From contig CAUEUD010000001.1 in assembly GCA_959020865.1 (NCBI GenBank), forward strand, positions 1 through 61,361: 61,361 bases of DNA, written 5' to 3'. Position numbers and translations under genes: made by a program. The DNA comes from Eubacterium limosum. Its GTDB lineage: Bacteria > Bacillota > Clostridia > Eubacteriales > Eubacteriaceae. The notes under the pieces were generated by a model. The model did not search any database, was not told where the DNA came from, and worked only from the letters and a program-made list of their open reading frames with translations. Shown here in pieces: positions 8,390 to 17,409 of this stretch (the first letter of the stretch is position 1; each line of letters starts with the position of its first letter).

Positions 8390-9409
8390 TTAGTACAGCG
8401 GCAGGGTCCAGATCGCCACAAACTCACCTTTTTCAATCCAGCTTTTAAAAGTCCCTTCATGGCGCTCCGCAATTTTCTCACAGGTTTTCAGTCCGATGCC
8501 AAAGCTCTCACCACCGCTGTTTTTGCGCACCTGGTTTGTCTGGATAATGCGCAGGGTGTCCGGCTCCAGCATGACGTCAAAGCTGATGGGCCGCCGGGGA
8601 TCGGCGTATTTCAGGGCATTGGAGCAGAGATTATCAAAAACGCGCCGGAACTGCTGAATATCCACATTGATGGCAAAGCCCTCCTCGATGCTGTCCTTTA
8701 CCTGAACGGTGAGTCCCTTTTCCTCCAGCAGAAAAACGCTCTCTGATAAAACCTGCGCCAGCAGCTCGTTGCCGTCGATCAGCTCGTAATGGAACATGAC
8801 CTCCTCATTCTCTGCCACCGAATGGCTGAAAAGGGCTGTGGTAAGGTTTTTGATCTGATAGGCCTTTTCCAGAGCGTTATTGATATAAACCGCTTCCTCC
8901 TCCGGGCTTTTGACTTTGCCGTCCCTGATCAGATCCAGATAGCAGATCACCGAAGTTAAGGGGGTCCGTATGTCGTGGGATATGGCGGTGACCATCTCGT
9001 GATTTTCACGGATTGCAGTCTCACGCTCGTTTATCTGTTTTTGCAGTGTGCGCCGCATATCGTTGAGCTGTATGGCCAGCGCAGTCAGCTCATCATCTCC
9101 TTCCACAGGAATGGGATACTCCAGCCCGCCGCCCTCAATGATCTCAATGCCATGCTCCAGGGTATGAATATAACGGATCTTTTTATGAAACAGCTTTAAA
9201 AACACGACGAAAAGCACCGCGATGGTCACCATGTAGGACAAAAGCTCCACCGTCTCGCCTGAGATACCATTCTCACGGATAAAGCAGGTCAGCAGCAGCG
9301 TGGTGGCCACCCCTGAGGCCAGCGCAATGATAAAGGAAATGCCAAAGTATTTCATGATTGTCAGCCCGAGCTTCGACCTGAAGATACTTTCCTCCTGCTT
9401 AGTCAACAT
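8390..9409 (-). CDS. Sensor histidine kinase
   Basis: A 339-residue kinase: two transmembrane segments (about 20-42 and 56-74) with a very short external loop, a HAMP-like linker (75-128), the HisKA H-box AISHDIRTPL with the phospho-accepting His145, the N-box NLCSNALKYA and a G-box GIGLKTCEKI. The tiny external loop suggests sensing at or within the membrane. It overlaps the response regulator gene by 11 bases. Its position next to the MacB-like efflux operon resembles bacitracin/peptide-sensing modules, so it may control those genes; that link is inference. Confidence 0.9.
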   Translation of the reverse strand: MLTKQEESIFRSKLGLTIMKYFGISFIIALASGVATTLLLTCFIRENGISGETVELLSYMVTIAVLFVVFLKLFHKKIRYIHTLEHGIEIIEGGGLEYPIPVEGDDELTALAIQLNDMRRTLQKQINERETAIRENHEMVTAISHDIRTPLTSVICYLDLIRDGKVKSPEEEAVYINNALEKAYQIKNLTTALFSHSVAENEEVMFHYELIDGNELLAQVLSESVFLLEEKGLTVQVKDSIEEGFAINVDIQQFRRVFDNLCSNALKYADPRRPISFDVMLEPDTLRIIQTNQVRKNSGGESFGIGLKTCEKIAERHEGTFKSWIEKGEFVAIWTLPLY

Positions 9410-10103
9410 AGTAGCCCTTTCCCCAGGCGGTTTTAATATACTGGGGCTCCTGAGAGTTATCTCCGAGTTTTTTGCGCAGGTTTCGGATATGCACCATGAC
9501 CGTGTTGTTGGCAGAGTAGAAATAGGGCTCGTTCCAGATGCTTTCGTAAATATTCTGGGCAGAAAATACCTTTTTCCGGTTGTCCATCATGAGCTCCAGT
9601 ATCCGGTACTCAATGTCGGTCAGGGTGACGATCTCCCCGCCTATCTCGACATTCTGCGCATCCTTGTCCAGCACCAGGTCGCGGATCACCAGCTTGTTGC
9701 TCTTTTCCGCCGGCGCGCTGCCCTGGTACACATAGTAGCGGCGCAGCAGGGATTTCACACGGGATACCAGCTCGGTATAGGAGAAGGGCTTGGACAGGTA
9801 ATCATCACCGCCCACAGAAAAACCCATCACCTTGTCGGAATCCTGGTCCTTGGCTGTTAAAAACAAAATGGGCACCCGTGTCTTTTCCCTTATCTCCGAA
9901 CAGGCCTTATAGCCAGATTTCTGGGGCATCATAACGTCCAGTATGATCAGATCAATGGAATCATCTGTCCTGTCCACTGCCTCCTGACCGTTTTTAGCCT
10001 GAACGACCTCAAAGCCTTCTGCTGTCAGCAGAATTTCTACCAGCTCACAAATATCCTGATTGTCGTCTGCAATCAAAATCCGTTTCTTTCCTTCTTCGTT
10101 CAT
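9399..10103 (-). CDS. OmpR-family response regulator
   Basis: A 234-residue two-domain regulator. The receiver domain has the acidic pair DD near the N-terminus, the phospho-acceptor Asp in LIILDVMMP (residue 56) and the Lys of FLTAKD. The C-terminal winged helix (about 135-232) ends with KTAWGKGYYVD. The ATG at 10103 is chosen because AAAGGAG lies just upstream of it; the in-frame ATG at 10118 has no ribosome site. Partner of the kinase whose start overlaps its end. Confidence 0.93.
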   Translation of the reverse strand: MNEEGKKRILIADDNQDICELVEILLTAEGFEVVQAKNGQEAVDRTDDSIDLIILDVMMPQKSGYKACSEIREKTRVPILFLTAKDQDSDKVMGFSVGGDDYLSKPFSYTELVSRVKSLLRRYYVYQGSAPAEKSNKLVIRDLVLDKDAQNVEIGGEIVTLTDIEYRILELMMDNRKKVFSAQNIYESIWNEPYFYSANNTVMVHIRNLRKKLGDNSQEPQYIKTAWGKGYYVD

Positions 10104-10150
10104 GGGAACTCCTTTCATTTAGTCGGCAATAAATACAACTTACTTTTAAA

Positions 10151-10175
10151 GAAAAGGCGGAAGTCTCCTTCCGCC
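10151..10175 (-). terminator. valS terminator
   Basis: An 8-bp GGCGGAAG stem with loop TCTC, followed on the minus strand by TTTTCTTT. It lies 19 bases after the valS stop and before the response regulator start. Confidence 0.85.
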
Positions 10176-10193
10176 CTGTTCTGTTTTATTTTC

Positions 10194-12842
10194 TTACTGA
10201 TTGTAATAGGCCAGGCGTTCCAGCACCTTATCCAGCATTTCCTGGTATTTGCGCTGTTTTTCACGCTCGCCCTCCACGACCTTTTCAGGCGCCTTATCTG
10301 TAAAGCCCTTGTTGGACAGCTTTTTCTCCACACGGTCCAACTCCTTCTCAAGCTTGGCCTTCTCGCCATTCAGACGCTCGATTTCCTTTTCCTTGTCTAC
10401 CAGCTCGTCCATGGACAAAAACAGCTCTGCGTCTTCGACAACAGCGCTCACATAGTTTTCCTGGACATCCTCCTTGACAATGGCGGAGATTCCGGAGACA
10501 GAGGCCAGTTTTTCAAAGTAAACAGCCGACTTAAGCATCAGCTTTCCATGCGCCGCATTGTCTGTGATGACAAAAAGCTGCGTTTTCTTGGCGTTTGGCA
10601 CATCCATCTCGGAACGGATATTGCGGATGCTCTTGATACAGGCCATCAGGAAACGGACATCCTCCTCATCCTGCTTAAAATGCAGGGCTTCGTCGTATTC
10701 CGGCCACTCAGACACAATGATGGCCTCGCCGGCATCGGGCAGGTAGCCATAAATTTCTTCGGTGATAAAGGGAATGACCGGGTGCAGCAGCTTAAGGATG
10801 TTGGTCAGTACCAGGTTCAGAGTGTACTGCGCGGCCGCTTTGGTGGTTTCATCGTCACCGTACAGTCTTGGTTTTACCAGCTCGATATACCAGTCACAGT
10901 ATTCGTTCCAGGCAAAATCGTAAACCTTCTGAGCTGCGATTCCCAGCTCGTATTTATCCATGTTCTGGGTCACATCCCGTACAACGTCGTTCATGCGGCT
11001 CAGAATCCATTTATCAGTATTTTCCAAATTGGCAAGCGCAGCGTCCCGCTGATCCATGATATTTTCATCCAGATTCATCAGCACAAAGCGGGCGGCATTC
11101 CAGATTTTGTTTAAAAAGTTTCTGCTGGCTTCCAGCTTTTCGTCCTGCCAGCGGATATCATTCCCCGCAGAATTCCCTGTGATGATCGAGAAGCGCAGCG
11201 CGTCCGCGGAGAACTGCTCAATGATTTCCAGCGGATCAATGCCGTTGCCCAGAGATTTGCTCATCTTGCGGCCCTGGGAATCACGAATCAGGCCGTGGAT
11301 ATAGACATCGGCGAATGGAACCTCACCCATGTTGTACAGACCCATGAAGATCATGCGGGCAACCCAGAAGAAAATAATATCATAGCCGGTCACCAAGACA
11401 TCGTTGGGATAGAATTTTTCCAGATCCGAGGTTTTCTCCGGCCAGCCCAGGGTTGAGAAGGGCCACAGCGCAGAGCTGAACCAAGTGTCCAGAGCGTTTT
11501 CGTCCTGTGTAAAGTGGGTGCCGCCGCATTTTGGACAAACTGCCGGCATCTCCTTGGCGACAACCATCTCGCCGCAGTCATCACAGTAATAGGCGGGAAT
11601 CTGATGTCCCCACCACAGCTGACGGGAAATACACCAGTCGCGGATATTTTCCATCCAGTTAAAGTAAATCTTACTGAAGCGGTCTGGCACAAACTGGGTG
11701 TCACGATTTCTGACTGCCTCGATGGCGGGTTTTGCCAGAGGCTCCATCTTTACAAACCACTGCTCAGAAGTCATGGTTTCAACGGTAGTGCCACAGCGGT
11801 AGCACTCGCCGACATTGTGGACGTGATCCTCAATTTTTTCAAGCAGACCCAGCGCCTTAAGATCCTCCACAACCGCCTTGCGGCATTCATAGCGGTCCAT
11901 GCCAGCGTATTTTCCAGCCAGCTCGTTCATGGTGCCGTCCTCATTCATGACATTGATCTCTTCAAGGTTATGGCGTTTTCCAACTTCATAGTCATTGGGG
12001 TCATGGGCAGGGGTCATCTTGACCACACCGGTTCCAAATTCCACATCCACATAGTCATCGGCAACTACTGGAATCTCCTTGTTCACCAGCGGCAGGATAA
12101 CGGTTTTGCCCACCAGATCCTTATAGCGTTCATCATTTGGATTGACCGCTACGCCGGAATCGCCCAGCATGGTTTCCGGACGGGTGGTGGCAATGGTAAC
12201 GTAATCGTCGCTGCCCGCGATAGGATAACGGATATGCCACAAATGGCCTGCCTGCTCAGCGTACTCTACCTCCGCATCGGAAAGGGCGGTTTTACAGTCC
12301 GGGCACCAGTTTATAATACGGCTTCCCTTGTAGATCAGGCCCTCTTCGTACAAACGGACAAAGGTTTCCTTGACTGCCTCGCTGCAGCCTTCATCCATGG
12401 TGAAGCGCTCGCGGTCCCAGTCACAGGAGGCGCCCAGCTTTTTAACCTGCTCACGGATGCGGTCCTTATAGGTCAAAGCCCAGTCCCAGGCACGCTTGAG
12501 GAACTCCTCGCGTCCCAGTTCTTCCTTGGTTTTGCCTTCCTCATTACGAATTTTTTCAACGACCTTTACCTCGGTGGCAATGCTGGCGTGGTCCATCCCC
12601 GGCACCCACAGCGCTGCGTAGCCCTGCATTCTCTTGAACCGGGTGAGCACATCCTGAAGGGTGTCGTCAAAGGCGTGGCCCATGTGCAGCTGTCCGGTAA
12701 TATTCGGCGGCGGCATCACAATCGTAAAAGATTTTCCGCCTTGGTGTACCTCTGGCTTAAAATAGTCCTTTTCCTGCCACCAGGCATATATACGGCTTTC
12801 TACGTCCTTCGGATCATAGACTTTTGACATTTCTTTTTTCAA
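10194..12842 (-). CDS. valS: Valine-tRNA ligase
   Basis: An 882-residue class I synthetase that charges tRNA-Val. It has the HIGH-type PPPNITGQLHMGHAFD near residue 50, zinc-ribbon-like Cys pairs in CRKAVVE...CYRC and YYCDDCGE...CPKC, KMSKSLGNGID, and a C-terminal coiled-coil arm (about 815-880). The start is probably the TTG at 12842, which has GAGAGG eight bases upstream; the ATG at 12830 is about 20 bases from that site. No T-box leader is seen upstream, although clostridial valS genes often have one. Confidence 0.95.
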   Translation of the reverse strand: MKKEMSKVYDPKDVESRIYAWWQEKDYFKPEVHQGGKSFTIVMPPPNITGQLHMGHAFDDTLQDVLTRFKRMQGYAALWVPGMDHASIATEVKVVEKIRNEEGKTKEELGREEFLKRAWDWALTYKDRIREQVKKLGASCDWDRERFTMDEGCSEAVKETFVRLYEEGLIYKGSRIINWCPDCKTALSDAEVEYAEQAGHLWHIRYPIAGSDDYVTIATTRPETMLGDSGVAVNPNDERYKDLVGKTVILPLVNKEIPVVADDYVDVEFGTGVVKMTPAHDPNDYEVGKRHNLEEINVMNEDGTMNELAGKYAGMDRYECRKAVVEDLKALGLLEKIEDHVHNVGECYRCGTTVETMTSEQWFVKMEPLAKPAIEAVRNRDTQFVPDRFSKIYFNWMENIRDWCISRQLWWGHQIPAYYCDDCGEMVVAKEMPAVCPKCGGTHFTQDENALDTWFSSALWPFSTLGWPEKTSDLEKFYPNDVLVTGYDIIFFWVARMIFMGLYNMGEVPFADVYIHGLIRDSQGRKMSKSLGNGIDPLEIIEQFSADALRFSIITGNSAGNDIRWQDEKLEASRNFLNKIWNAARFVLMNLDENIMDQRDAALANLENTDKWILSRMNDVVRDVTQNMDKYELGIAAQKVYDFAWNEYCDWYIELVKPRLYGDDETTKAAAQYTLNLVLTNILKLLHPVIPFITEEIYGYLPDAGEAIIVSEWPEYDEALHFKQDEEDVRFLMACIKSIRNIRSEMDVPNAKKTQLFVITDNAAHGKLMLKSAVYFEKLASVSGISAIVKEDVQENYVSAVVEDAELFLSMDELVDKEKEIERLNGEKAKLEKELDRVEKKLSNKGFTDKAPEKVVEGEREKQRKYQEMLDKVLERLAYYNQ

Positions 12843-12961
12843 TCTGCTTACCTCTCTCTATGCTAAAGTTTTTAAACCACGATAAATTTTTTCGATATTT
12901 TATTATTATACCAAACCATCAGCTATTTTGAAAGGGTGGACTGAAAATTAGTTGTAAAATT

Positions 12962-12992
12962 AAAGACCGCTTCCAAAATGAAAGCGGCCTTT
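12962..12992 (-). terminator. Fatty-acid operon terminator
   Basis: A 13-bp stem (AAAGACCGCTTCC opposite GAAAGCGGCCTTT, two non-Watson-Crick pairs), five-base loop, and a T-rich tail on the minus strand. It follows the fabZ stop at 12998. Confidence 0.85.
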
Positions 12993-12997
12993 TTTTA

Positions 12998-13423
12998 TTA
13001 CTGCTGAACCGCGAACATCAGCTCACATTTCACAGCCTTTTCGCCGTCCACGGTTGCCAGCGCATCCGCAAAACCGATCCCCGCCCGAAATCCCTTGAAG
13101 GTGACGTCCAGGGTCAGCTTGTCCCCCGGTATGACCTGACGGTGGATGCGGGCTTTGTTGATGCCTGCAAACAGTGCAATCTTACCCTTGTTTTCCTCTT
13201 TAGACAGTAGCAGCACCGCGCCCGCCTGGGCCAGCGCTTCAATAACCAGAACGCCAGGCATGACATGCTGTTTTGGAAAATGCCCCATAAACTGCATTTC
13301 ATTGGCCGTGACACATTTGACGCCCACGACATGGTCGTCCTCCATCTCAATGATCTGGTCTACCAGTAAAAAAGGATAGCGATGCGGAATAATTTCCTGT
13401 ATCTGATTTGAGTTTAACAGCAT
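12998..13423 (-). CDS. fabZ: 3-hydroxyacyl-ACP dehydratase FabZ
   Basis: A 141-residue hotdog-fold dehydratase that removes water from 3-hydroxyacyl-ACP in fatty-acid elongation. It shows HRYPFLLVD at the N-terminus, the catalytic His in GHFPKQHVMPGVL and the catalytic acid in IEALAQAG. The ATG at 13423 has GGGAGG seven bases upstream; an in-frame ATG at 13438 contains that ribosome site and is not used. Last gene of the fatty-acid operon. No FabA or FabN is in the window, so how double bonds are introduced is not shown here. Confidence 0.95.
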   Translation of the reverse strand: MLLNSNQIQEIIPHRYPFLLVDQIIEMEDDHVVGVKCVTANEMQFMGHFPKQHVMPGVLVIEALAQAGAVLLLSKEENKGKIALFAGINKARIHRQVIPGDKLTLDVTFKGFRAGIGFADALATVDGEKAVKCELMFAVQQ

Positions 13424-13425
13424 TT

Positions 13426-14661
13426 TCAGTCCTCCCATTTCGCAAACGCCAGGGTTGCGTTGTGTCCGCCAAATCCGAAGGAATTGGAGATGGCACAGTG
13501 AATATCCTTTTTCACGCCCTCATTTGGCACCACATTCAGATCGCATTCGGGATCGGGCACCTGATAGTTCAGGGTTGCGGGCACAAAGCCATCCTGAAGG
13601 GCCTTAACAGTGATAACCGCCTCTACAGCCCCGCTGCCGCCCAGCAGATGCCCGGTCATGGACTTGGTAGAGGAAATCATCAGCTCTTTGGCGTGATCGC
13701 CGAAAAGCGCCTTTACTGCGGCTGTTTCACCTTTATCATTCAAGGCAGTGCTGGTGCCGTGGGCATTGATATAATCCACATCGCTAACCGCCAGTTCGCC
13801 GTCCTTCAGCGCATTTTTCATGGATTTTACTGCCCCGCTGCCGTCCTCAAGGGGAGCGGTAATGTGGTGCGCGTCACAGCTGGTGCCATAGCCCACGACT
13901 TCGGCGTAAATCTTCGCGCCTCTGGCCTTTGCGTGCTCCAGCTCCTCGAGCATCAGGATACCAGCCCCTTCGCCCATGACAAAGCCGCTGCGCTCCTTAT
14001 CGAACGGGATGGACGCGCGTCTGGGGTCATCACCGCTGTAAAGCGCGCGCATGGACTGGAAGCCCGCAATGCCGAGGGGCGTGATGGTGGATTCGCTGCC
14101 GCCGGCCGCAATAACGTCCTCGTAGCCAAAACGAATGCGGTGGAAGGCCTCCCCGATGGAATTCGTTCCTGAGGCACAGGCCGTCACACTGCTGGAACAG
14201 ATACCTCTTGCCTGTAAATCAATGGCAATGTTTCCCGGCGCCAGGTTGACAATGGCCATTGGGATAAAAAACGGCGATACCCGGCCCGGTCCCCGGCTGT
14301 TCAGTGTTTCGGTGGATTCCTCAATCTTGCGCAGTCCGCCGACACCAGAGCCCACAATAACGCCAAAGCGGTCACGGTCGAGCCCGGAATCCTCAAGGCC
14401 TGCATCTGCATAGGCCTGTTTGGCTGCAATACGGGCAAACTGCGTAAAGCGTTCGTTAAACTTCATCTCCCGTTTACTGAAATACTGCTCAGTGTCCAGA
14501 TCCTTAACCTCAGCGGCCAGCTTAACCTTGTAGTCACTGGTATCAAAGGCGGTGATCTCGCCCACACCGCAGCGGTTTGCCTTTACACTCTCCCATGTTT
14601 CGTCAAGGGTGTTTCCAATCGGGCAGACAATGCCCATGCCTGTTATCACAACACGTCTCAT
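13426..14661 (-). CDS. fabF: Beta-ketoacyl-ACP synthase II FabF
   Basis: A 411-residue condensing enzyme of thiolase fold. The Cys-His-His triad is visible: Cys162 in VTACASGTNS, His301 in NAHGTST and His338 in MTGHLLGGSG. It extends acyl-ACP with malonyl-ACP. Its start overlaps the end of fabG by four bases (ATGA), indicating translational coupling, and fabZ follows directly. Full length for the family. Confidence 0.96.
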   Translation of the reverse strand: MRRVVITGMGIVCPIGNTLDETWESVKANRCGVGEITAFDTSDYKVKLAAEVKDLDTEQYFSKREMKFNERFTQFARIAAKQAYADAGLEDSGLDRDRFGVIVGSGVGGLRKIEESTETLNSRGPGRVSPFFIPMAIVNLAPGNIAIDLQARGICSSSVTACASGTNSIGEAFHRIRFGYEDVIAAGGSESTITPLGIAGFQSMRALYSGDDPRRASIPFDKERSGFVMGEGAGILMLEELEHAKARGAKIYAEVVGYGTSCDAHHITAPLEDGSGAVKSMKNALKDGELAVSDVDYINAHGTSTALNDKGETAAVKALFGDHAKELMISSTKSMTGHLLGGSGAVEAVITVKALQDGFVPATLNYQVPDPECDLNVVPNEGVKKDIHCAISNSFGFGGHNATLAFAKWED

Positions 14662-15395
14662 ATGCTCATACCTCCATCAATACTGAAAACCTGCCCGGTC
14701 ATGTAGCTGCTCTTATCCCCTGCCAGAAAAACGGTCAGGTCGGCCACATCCTGAGTGGTGCCATAACGTTTAAGCGGGATCTGGCTCAGGATCTCTTCCT
14801 GCACCTTTTCGGACAAAGCGCTGCTCATATCGCTCTCGATAAAGCCCGGCGCAATGGCGTTGGCGGTAATATTTCTGGATGCGAGTTCCTTGGCGGTCGT
14901 CTTTGTCAGAGCGATGACCCCTGCCTTGCTGGCCGCATAGTTCGCCTGTCCGGCATTGCCGCCGATACCGACAACTGAAGCCATATTGATGATTTTTCCC
15001 TTCTTTTTCTTCAGCATGACCTTGGATACATGCTGTGTGCAGTTAAAACAGCCTTTGAGATTCGTGTCGATAACCCGGTCAAAGGCTTCTTCCTTCATGC
15101 GCAGGATCAGCGCGTCATCGGTAATACCGGCATTGTTGACCAGCACGTCGATGGTCCCAAACTCAGCGACCACCTGGTCCACCATCGCTTTGACCGCTGC
15201 GTTATCTGCCACGTTGCACTGGCAGATCATGGCACGTACGCCAAAGGCTTCGCATTCTTCTTTAACGGCAGCGGCCTTCTCAGCGTTTCCGTTGTAGTTG
15301 ATGGCTATGTTATAGCCTTCCTTTGCCAGATTCAGAGCAATGGCTCTGCCGATTCCCCGGCTGGCACCGGTGATCAATGCTGTTTTATTTTCCAT
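14658..15395 (-). CDS. fabG: 3-oxoacyl-ACP reductase FabG
   Basis: A 245-residue short-chain dehydrogenase that reduces 3-oxoacyl-ACP with NADPH. It has the cofactor motif TGASRGIG (9-16), NNAG (87-90) and the Ser140-Tyr153-Lys157 catalytic set in NMAS and ANYAASK. An AGGAG ribosome site precedes the start. Its place between fabD and fabF supports FabG over other SDR enzymes. Confidence 0.96.
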   Translation of the reverse strand: MENKTALITGASRGIGRAIALNLAKEGYNIAINYNGNAEKAAAVKEECEAFGVRAMICQCNVADNAAVKAMVDQVVAEFGTIDVLVNNAGITDDALILRMKEEAFDRVIDTNLKGCFNCTQHVSKVMLKKKKGKIINMASVVGIGGNAGQANYAASKAGVIALTKTTAKELASRNITANAIAPGFIESDMSSALSEKVQEEILSQIPLKRYGTTQDVADLTVFLAGDKSSYMTGQVFSIDGGMSI

Positions 15396-15409
15396 TTCTA
15401 TCTCCTGAT

Positions 15410-16327
15410 TTAACGAAGCGCTTTACACACCGCTTCAAAAGTCTCCATATTTTCCACGTTCATCACTTTTACCGACCGGTCAATCTTCTTGACAAAACCG
15501 CTGCATGCCTTGCCCGGACCCACCTCGATAAAGGTATCCACGCCCATGTCAATCATGCGGCGGATGCCCTTTTCAAAATAAACCGAGGAATGAATCTGCT
15601 GTACCAGCACGTCTCTCACAGGCCTTATCTCAACATCGCCGCTCACGTTGGAAACCACCGGGATCGACGGCGTTTTGATCTCAACCGTATCCAGTAAATC
15701 GGAGAGCTCCTTTGAAGCCTCCAGAAGTAATGAGGAATGAAAAGCGCCGCTGACATTAAGCGGCATGACACGCCGCACGCCGCGTTCAAGGAGCAGTGCC
15801 CTGGCCTTTTCTACCGCCGGGGTTTCACCGCTGATCACGATCTGTCCCGGACAGTTATAGTTCGCCACCTCACAGACGCCTAAATCAGAGGCGTCTGTGC
15901 AGGCCTGCTGAATGGTTTCAGCGTCAGCTCCCAGCACTGCCGCCATCATGCCTGTGCCCTTTGGCAGCGCGTGGGCCATGAGCTGGCCTCTTTTGCGTAC
16001 GACCTTCAAAGCGTCCTTCAGCATAAACGCGCCGCCGTAGGTCAGGGCTGTGTACTCGCCAAGGCTCAGCCCTGCGGTAATATCCGGGATAACGCCCTCC
16101 TTTTTCAGGCAGTGCGCCATCACATAGGATGTGATCAGCAGACAGCTCTGAGCGTAGGCGGTATCATTGATCCTGTCCTCCGGCCCTTCAAAGCAGCACC
16201 TGGCCAAGTCAAAATCCAAATCGTTATTTGTATAAAAATCCCGGACCTCTGGAAAAGCATCGTAAAAATCCTTTCCCATGCCTGCTTTCTGGGCACCCTG
16301 TCCGGCAAATAAAAATGCAGTTTTCAT
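15410..16327 (-). CDS. fabD: Malonyl-CoA:ACP transacylase FabD
   Basis: A 305-residue acyltransferase with the N-terminal FAGQGAQ, active-site Ser88 in GLSLGE and His197 in SGAFHSSL. It moves malonyl groups from CoA to ACP, supplying FabH and FabF. It overlaps the end of the upstream FabK-like gene by four bases (ATGA). Confidence 0.95.
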   Translation of the reverse strand: MKTAFLFAGQGAQKAGMGKDFYDAFPEVRDFYTNNDLDFDLARCCFEGPEDRINDTAYAQSCLLITSYVMAHCLKKEGVIPDITAGLSLGEYTALTYGGAFMLKDALKVVRKRGQLMAHALPKGTGMMAAVLGADAETIQQACTDASDLGVCEVANYNCPGQIVISGETPAVEKARALLLERGVRRVMPLNVSGAFHSSLLLEASKELSDLLDTVEIKTPSIPVVSNVSGDVEIRPVRDVLVQQIHSSVYFEKGIRRMIDMGVDTFIEVGPGKACSGFVKKIDRSVKVMNVENMETFEAVCKALR

Positions 16328-17409
16328 ATTTCCTCCATTAATCCTCTGGCTTCATTCATACAGCTTTCCATGATCTCTCTGACACTGGTCAGCGCCTTCA
16401 TACGGTACGCGTTGGTTCCGCAGAAAAACAGGCCCTTGTCCGCATTCCCCTCAACAGCAGCTATCAGCGCGCTCTGAATACAGTAGGGCGCCTTGGCCGG
16501 ATCGCAGGGCTTCAGACAATCCACACATTTGTCCGGTTGAATACGGCCCTCGCGGGACAGCCGCTCAATCAAAGCTGTTTTCACTGCCCTTCCCGGAAAG
16601 CCGACCGGGCTTTTGACGATTTCGATGTCCTCTTTCTCTGCGTTCAGCAGTACAGCCTTGTAGGCATCCGCTCCGTCACATTCATAGGTTCCGATAAAAC
16701 GGGTAGCCATCTGTACACCGTCCGCGCCCAGCTTCAGAAAACGGGCAATATCCGCTCCGTCGTAGACACCGCCTGCTGCAAAGACAGGAATCTTCCGCCC
16801 AAACTTTTCTTCAAAGCCGGCGGTTTCCTTTTTAACATCCGCGAGAATCTCCTCAAGGGACGGACATTTGCCTTCAAGCAGATCGGCTTCCTTAAATCCA
16901 AGGTGTCCGCCTGCCAGGGGTCCTTCAATGACAATAAAATCTGCGGTACGCCCGTAGTGTTTGTCCCAGGCTCTTAAAATGAGCTTGGCGGCCCGGCCGC
17001 TGGACACAATGGGCGCAATGGCGATGCGGTCATCCTCCACATATTTAGGAAGCTCCAGAGGCAGCCCAGCCCCAACGATAATAGCGTCCACTGCGGCGTC
17101 TGCCGCGGCCCGCACATAGGTCTCAAAATTTTTGAGGGCCGCCATGATATTAACGCCCAAAAGTCCTCTGCCGCCTGCGATCTCACGCGCTTTTTTTACT
17201 TCTCCCGCAAAGCCGCGGATATTGGCAGCCAGGTTGTCCGTCAAGAAGTCGGACTCACGATAGCCTGGATGGGCCATGGATAAAACACCCATGCCGCCGT
17301 TTTTCATCACATTGCCCGCCAGATTCGCGAGGGACACGCCAACGCCCATACCGCCCTGAATAATGGGAATCTCCAGCAGCTTATCTTTAATCTTAACACT
17401 CTGTATCAT
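16324..17409 (-). CDS. FabK/nitronate monooxygenase family flavoprotein with Cys-rich tail
   Basis: A 361-residue FMN TIM-barrel protein related to FabK and nitronate monooxygenase. GGMGVGVSLANLAG lies at the N-terminus, GPLAGGHLG carries the family's His, and AAGGVYDGADIARFLKLGADG is the phosphate-binding part. Unlike the FabK next to it, it has a C-terminal insertion CVDCLKPCDPAKAPYC with four cysteines that could bind a metal or cluster. It overlaps fabK by 17 bases and fabD by four, so it belongs to the fatty-acid operon. It may be a second enoyl reductase or act on another unsaturated acyl group; the name nitronate monooxygenase would be misleading here. Confidence 0.8.
   Translation of the reverse strand: MIQSVKIKDKLLEIPIIQGGMGVGVSLANLAGNVMKNGGMGVLSMAHPGYRESDFLTDNLAANIRGFAGEVKKAREIAGGRGLLGVNIMAALKNFETYVRAAADAAVDAIIVGAGLPLELPKYVEDDRIAIAPIVSSGRAAKLILRAWDKHYGRTADFIVIEGPLAGGHLGFKEADLLEGKCPSLEEILADVKKETAGFEEKFGRKIPVFAAGGVYDGADIARFLKLGADGVQMATRFIGTYECDGADAYKAVLLNAEKEDIEIVKSPVGFPGRAVKTALIERLSREGRIQPDKCVDCLKPCDPAKAPYCIQSALIAAVEGNADKGLFFCGTNAYRMKALTSVREIMESCMNEARGLMEEI

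Noticed and set aside
11514..12827. Long open frame of 437 codons on the plus strand
   Set aside because: It is antisense to valS in a region of strong codon bias, has no ribosome site and no recognisable domain; a shadow of valS.
12843..12997. Possible T-box leader for valS (an AGGGTGGAC-like motif near 12935)
   Set aside because: The motif is on the plus strand, opposite to valS, and no specifier or antiterminator structure is seen on the minus strand.
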